A DNA stretch of 10,206 nt from SKVL01 sp051745565 (GTDB taxonomy: Bacteria; Patescibacteriota; Minisyncoccia; Phycocordibacterales; CSBR16-193): positions 1 to 10,206 of the forward strand of contig JBNJEF010000024.1 in assembly GCA_051745565.1 (NCBI GenBank), given 5' to 3'. The notes beneath the pieces were generated by a model. That model saw only the letters and a program-made list of their open reading frames with translations. It was not told the origin of the DNA and made no database searches. Below, in pieces: positions 7,231 through 10,206 of this stretch (its first letter is position 1; the number at the start of each line of letters is the position of its first letter). The translations under genes and the position numbers were made by a program.

Positions 7231-7252
7231 AAAAGAAAAAATATCTTTCATT

Positions 7253-7278
7253 AAAACCGCCCTACAGGGCGGTTTTTT
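7253..7278 (+). terminator. Rho-independent terminator after greA
   Basis: AAAACCGCCC (7253-7262) and GGGCGGTTTT (7267-7276) form a perfect 10-bp stem around a TACA loop, followed by a T run ending at 7278. It lies 22 nt after the greA stop and isolates greA from the mraZ cluster. The A-rich 5' arm could let it act on the other strand too, but no convergent gene is present. Confidence 0.95.
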
Positions 7279-7307
7279 ACTGTTGTGGATAGTATAGGTA
7301 ATGCAAA

Positions 7308-7352
7308 GTGGCAAAATGTGGTATATAATGACACTCAGGTGGAAGATAGTGG
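7308..7352 (+). promoter_or_regulatory. mraZ promoter with probable MraZ operator (10-bp-spaced GTGG repeats)
   Basis: GTGG occurs at 7308, 7318, 7339 and 7349, forming two pairs with an exact 10-bp period; the second pair is shifted by 1 bp from the phase of the first. The -10 TATAAT (7324-7329; also TGG-TATATA at 7319-7327, an extended form) lies between the pairs, with only a weak -35 (ATGCAA, 7301-7306). Known MraZ operators are direct repeats of TGGG- or GTG-type cores at 10-bp spacing just before mraZ. The match in sequence, spacing and position supports autoregulation of mraZ-rsmH-ftsL-ftsI. Transcription would start near 7336, placing the second pair in the leader. Confidence 0.7.
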
Positions 7353-7374
7353 AATATATCCTCCGCCAAGACAT

Positions 7375-7809
7375 ATGTTAATAGGAGAGTATACTCATAC
7401 TATAGATAACAAAAAACGGGTAGCATTACCCGCTAAATTCCGAAAAGAAGTGGGTAAGAAAATGGTCATAACTCACGGATTGGATGGATGTCTTTTTCTT
7501 TATCCATTTTCGGAGTGGAAGGACATTTCCAAAAAGATAGCTGATATGGGTATGGCTCAGGCCGACACACGTGGCTTTAATCGCTTTATTCTGTCAGGTG
7601 CGGTAGAGGTTGAGGCTGATTCTTTGGGTAGAATACTAATTCCGGAATTTCTTTGCGAATTTGCTGGGCTTTCCGGAAAAGTTGTTTTTGCCGGAGTTCA
7701 TAGTCGTGTTGAGATATGGGATGAGGTCAGATGGAAGAAACACAAGGAGCATATTAAAAGTCAGGCCGCTGAAATGGCTGAAAAGCTTGGTGAGACGGGT
7801 CTGCTTTAA
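7375..7809 (+). CDS. mraZ: Transcriptional regulator MraZ
   Basis: MraZ is a DNA-binding protein of the SpoVT/AbrB fold that forms rings and controls the dcw cluster, usually including its own gene. The 144 residues contain the two tandem half-domains: DNKKRVALPAKFR (11-23) and DSLGRILIPEF (82-92), each the D-x-x-(G/K)-R-x-x-(I/L)-P signature. ATG 7375 is chosen because MLIGEYTHTID aligns with the N-terminus of E. coli MraZ (MFRGATLVNLD). The frame stays open upstream to a GTG at 7285, but that stretch is the promoter/operator and encodes no known domain. No Shine-Dalgarno sequence precedes ATG 7375; instead a CCTCC (7360-7364) is present. It is the first gene of the cluster, 5 nt before rsmH. 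Confidence 0.95.
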   Translation: MLIGEYTHTIDNKKRVALPAKFRKEVGKKMVITHGLDGCLFLYPFSEWKDISKKIADMGMAQADTRGFNRFILSGAVEVEADSLGRILIPEFLCEFAGLSGKVVFAGVHSRVEIWDEVRWKKHKEHIKSQAAEMAEKLGETGLL

Positions 7810-7814
7810 GGAAT

Positions 7815-8705
7815 ATGCATGTATCTGTTCTTTTAAAAGAAGTAGTGGAGAATCTTTCAATAAGATCCGGTGATAACGTTGTTGACGCTACGCTGGGAGG
7901 AGGGGGTTTGCCGAAGATGCTTTGCCAGAAGTACGGTAAGAATGTGAACATTATCGGTATAGATGCCGATGAAGACGCAGTTAAGAGATCGGAGGAAATA
8001 ATGAAGGACTCGGATTGTAACTACACTTTCAAGGTTGCCAACTTTGCCGATATTAAAAGCTTGCTTGGTAGTCTGGGGTATGAGCAGGTAGAAAGAATCG
8101 TCTTTGATCTCGGTCTTTCTTCTTTTCAGCTTGAAGATTCCGGAAGGGGGTTTAGTTTCCAGAGAGAAGAACCTCTAAAAATGACCTTTTCCAAAGATGG
8201 TTTTCCTGAAGATCTCTCTGCTTATGATGTGGTTAATAGCTGGGGTGAAGAAGTTCTCAAGGCCATAATCTCAAGTTATGGAGAAGAGCGCTTTGCTGGA
8301 AGGATAAGCCGAGGAATAGTTGAATCTAGAAGCGAAGGACCGATAAGAACGACTTCTGATCTTGTGAAGATCATAGAGGACTCCGTACCCGAAGGTTACA
8401 AGAGGCGTCGTTTACATCCCGCTACTAAAACCTTTCAGGCTATAAGGATAGCCGTTAACGATGAAATAAGCGCATTGGAGAATGGACTTGTTGGCGCCTT
8501 TGATCGTCTTGCTCCGGCAGGTCGAATGGCGGTCATATCATTTCATGGTTTGGAAGATACCGTTACAAAGCGATTTTTCTTGACAAAAGAAAAAGAAGGT
8601 TTCGCTAAGCGAGTTTTTAAAAAACCAATAAGACCTTCTCGTGAAGAAGTGCTCGCTAATCCGCGCTCCAGAAGTGCCAAACTGAGACTTTTAGAAAAAA
8701 TATAA
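7815..8705 (+). CDS. rsmH: 16S rRNA (cytosine-1402-N4)-methyltransferase RsmH
   Basis: RsmH (MraW) uses S-adenosylmethionine to methylate N4 of C1402 in the 16S rRNA decoding centre. The 296 residues fit the family (~310). Visible are an N-terminal HVSVLLKEV, SAM motif I DATLGGGG (24-31), GIDADEDA (48-55), DLGLSSFQL (98-106), GRGFSF (110-115), HPATKTFQAIRI (201-212), ISFHGLED (241-248) and the C-terminal NPRSRSAKLR (282-291). The usual His-Ser/Ala after the glycine-rich loop (GGHS) is Leu-Pro here (32-33), a change at a cofactor-contact loop. AAGGA overlapping the mraZ stop is the ribosome site, unusually close (2 nt) to ATG 7815. It is cotranscribed with mraZ and ftsL, as in most dcw clusters. 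Confidence 0.95.
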   Translation: MHVSVLLKEVVENLSIRSGDNVVDATLGGGGLPKMLCQKYGKNVNIIGIDADEDAVKRSEEIMKDSDCNYTFKVANFADIKSLLGSLGYEQVERIVFDLGLSSFQLEDSGRGFSFQREEPLKMTFSKDGFPEDLSAYDVVNSWGEEVLKAIISSYGEERFAGRISRGIVESRSEGPIRTTSDLVKIIEDSVPEGYKRRRLHPATKTFQAIRIAVNDEISALENGLVGAFDRLAPAGRMAVISFHGLEDTVTKRFFLTKEKEGFAKRVFKKPIRPSREEVLANPRSRSAKLRLLEKI

Positions 8706-8719
8706 TTTAATAAAATATT

Positions 8720-9079
8720 ATGGCAACGAAGATCAGCAATAACATAATAATATTTGCGGTTCGCCTCTTTGGTAAAGAGCGATACGCCGGAAGAAAGGTT
8801 ATGATAATGTTCTTGTCTGCGTTCTTTCTTTTTTTGTGTGTCGCCTATTTTTCCTTACTAATCCAGACTATTTTCAACGTTGTTGAACATCAAGACATTG
8901 AAGCTGAGATCCCTAAATTCAATGCGGAACTTCAACAGAAAAAATTTGAATATATTTCTCTTCGTAATGATGTTGATAAAGAAGAAGCCGAAAAAATGGG
9001 TTTGGTAGCCTTGGAAGATGATTCGGTTGAGTATATAACCAGGAATTCCATAGGTTTTCAAACTGAGGATGGAATATAA
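8720..9079 (+). CDS. ftsL: FtsL-like cell division protein
   Basis: The 119-residue protein has a basic cytoplasmic N-terminus, one strong membrane helix (about 28-52) and a predicted extracytoplasmic helix with coiled-coil character (about 56-92, rich in Glu, Lys and Leu). It lies between rsmH and ftsI, the standard place for ftsL. FtsL joins FtsB and FtsQ to activate the septal synthase FtsW-FtsI. The family is short and poorly conserved, so the name rests on topology and position, not on sequence identity. A DivIC/FtsB-type protein would look similar. No Shine-Dalgarno sequence precedes the ATG; the 14-nt gap is AT-only and includes part of a TATAAT (8701-8706), possibly by chance. It ends 9 nt before ftsI. 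Confidence 0.75.
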   Translation: MATKISNNIIIFAVRLFGKERYAGRKVMIMFLSAFFLFLCVAYFSLLIQTIFNVVEHQDIEAEIPKFNAELQQKKFEYISLRNDVDKEEAEKMGLVALEDDSVEYITRNSIGFQTEDGI

Positions 9080-9088
9080 ATAAAGTAA

Positions 9089-10206
9089 ATGCACAAACTG
9101 CGTATCTACATTCTCTTTTTCGGGATAGCCGTCTTCGCCATTGCCGTAGGTGGGAGGCTTTTTTTTGTTCAGGTTGTGGAAGCTGATAAATATATATCTC
9201 AAGCTGAAGATCAGTATGTTAAAAGGAATTACCACTTTTATGACAGAGGTAGCATCTATTTTAAAGATATAGAAGGGGATCTGGTTTCAGCAGCCACTGT
9301 TAAAAGTGGATATCTGGTAGCCATTAATTCCGACCTCATTAGCGATCCTGAAAAGACCGCTGAAGAGCTAGAAGACGCTATCGGTCTTGAAAAAGAGCGA
9401 TTTATGGAACATTACAATAAAGAGAAGAAATACAGGGAAGTTGCTTCAAGACTTAGTGACAAGGAGGCTAAAAAGGTTCGTTCTTTAGGATTGGAGGGTG
9501 TTTTTCTGTATCCTGAACATTGGCGTTTTTATCCGGGAAAGGAGATCGCTTCACATGCTATAGGCTTTACCAGTTTTAAGGATCACGACTACGGTGGAAG
9601 GTATGGACTGGAGAGAGAGTATGAGGATGTCCTAAAAAGGCCTGACAATGATTATAAGGTGGATTTTTTTGCAAAAATATTCGGTAATATCAGTAAAGGC
9701 TTTCCGGTTTCCGATGGCGGTCAAAAAGAGAAAAGAGGAGATCTGATAACTACCATTGAACCCGTTGTTCAGGCATTTCTTGAACAAGAAATGGAAAATG
9801 TCAATGAAAAATGGGAAAGTAGAAAAATCGGAGGGATCATAATAGATCCTTCCACCGGTGCTATAAAAGCCATAGCGTCACGTCCCACATTTGATCTTAA
9901 TAATTTTTCAGAAGTTGATTCCGGATCCGTTTTCGCCAACCCTTTGGTTGAAAGGGTTTACGAAATGGGTTCGGTGGTAAAGCCCTTAACTATGGCTGCC
10001 GGGTTGGATAGCGGAGCGGTTAAAGTAAATGATACCTACTATGATAGCGGGAGGGTTTCGCTTGATGGATATGTTATTTCTAACTTTGACGGTAGAAGTA
10101 ATGGCGAGTCTTCTATGCAAGATGTATTAAATAAATCAATAAATACCGGAGTTGTATATGTAATGGAGGAGATGGGAACGGATAAATTTTCAAAGTATAT
10201 GCGAGC
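9089..10206 (+). CDS. ftsI: Septal transpeptidase FtsI/PBP3, 5' part (3' end outside window)
   Basis: FtsI cross-links septal peptidoglycan in partnership with FtsW. The frame opens at ATG 9089 (MHKLRIYILF) and runs without a stop to the window end, giving 372 codons of a gene usually 550-650 codons long. A short basic start is followed by one membrane helix (about 5-27), then the pedestal domain with DRGSIYF (class B PBP RGxI motif) and the start of the transpeptidase domain. The catalytic SVVK is present (Ser295, Lys298), and SIN (350-352) fits the second motif; the KTG motif would lie beyond the window. It shares the GSVVKP active-site stretch with PBP2 upstream, but its position after rsmH and ftsL identifies it as the division enzyme. 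The ribosome site is weak. Whether C-terminal PASTA domains exist cannot be seen. Confidence 0.93.
   Translation, partial: MHKLRIYILFFGIAVFAIAVGGRLFFVQVVEADKYISQAEDQYVKRNYHFYDRGSIYFKDIEGDLVSAATVKSGYLVAINSDLISDPEKTAEELEDAIGLEKERFMEHYNKEKKYREVASRLSDKEAKKVRSLGLEGVFLYPEHWRFYPGKEIASHAIGFTSFKDHDYGGRYGLEREYEDVLKRPDNDYKVDFFAKIFGNISKGFPVSDGGQKEKRGDLITTIEPVVQAFLEQEMENVNEKWESRKIGGIIIDPSTGAIKAIASRPTFDLNNFSEVDSGSVFANPLVERVYEMGSVVKPLTMAAGLDSGAVKVNDTYYDSGRVSLDGYVISNFDGRSNGESSMQDVLNKSINTGVVYVMEEMGTDKFSKYMR

Noticed and set aside
7285..7374. N-terminal extension of MraZ starting at GTG 7285
   Set aside because: This stretch contains the -10 box and GTGG repeats, and MraZ homology begins at Met 7375.
8701..8706. 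TATAAT before the ftsL-like gene as a promoter
   Set aside because: It overlaps the rsmH stop in an AT-only stretch, with no credible -35 or TG extension.
8858..9235. Minus-strand ORF across ftsL and the ftsI start
   Set aside because: Antisense shadow of two genes whose order and topology fit the dcw cluster.

Overview
The window is a compact, entirely plus-strand bacterial chromosome segment of core genes. It holds translation and protease genes first, then a cell-elongation cluster, then the start of a dcw (division and cell wall) cluster. The short non-editing ProRS, the MLIGEYTHTID-type MraZ, the tiny MreD-like protein, tight packing and overlapping genes suggest a Candidate Phyla Radiation (Patescibacteria) genome, probably Parcubacteria-like. 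This placement rests on remembered family sequences, not on a search. UGA is the stop codon of rseP, mreC and mreD, so the UGA=Gly code of Gracilibacteria/Absconditabacteria is excluded.

Layout: (1) 1-2817, 3' part of frr, then rseP and proS. (2) 2798-6627, mreB, mreC, an mreD-like gene and mrdA (PBP2). proS/mreB, mreB/mreC and mreC/mreD overlap by 20, 29 and 4 nt, so this looks like one transcript with coupled translation. A consensus extended -10 lies directly before mrdA. (3) 6628-7278, greA with its own promoter and a strong intrinsic terminator. (4) 7279-10206, a promoter embedded in 10-bp-spaced GTGG repeats (probable MraZ operator), followed by mraZ, rsmH, an ftsL-like gene and ftsI (PBP3, cut by the window end).

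Working together: MreB filaments with MreC, MreD and PBP2 would direct side-wall peptidoglycan synthesis. The FtsL-like protein and FtsI belong to the septal machine. MraZ would autoregulate the second cluster. RRF, ProRS, RsmH and GreA serve translation and transcription. The elongation and division transpeptidases thus sit about 3 kb apart, separated only by greA, mraZ, rsmH and ftsL.

I see no RNA gene, mobile element, CRISPR array or sign of recent transfer. No stretch longer than 300 bases lacks a gene. The two real intergenic gaps (6628-6753 and 7231-7374) hold the regulatory sites listed. I found no wholly new system; the interesting points are regulatory architecture and reduced or altered core proteins.
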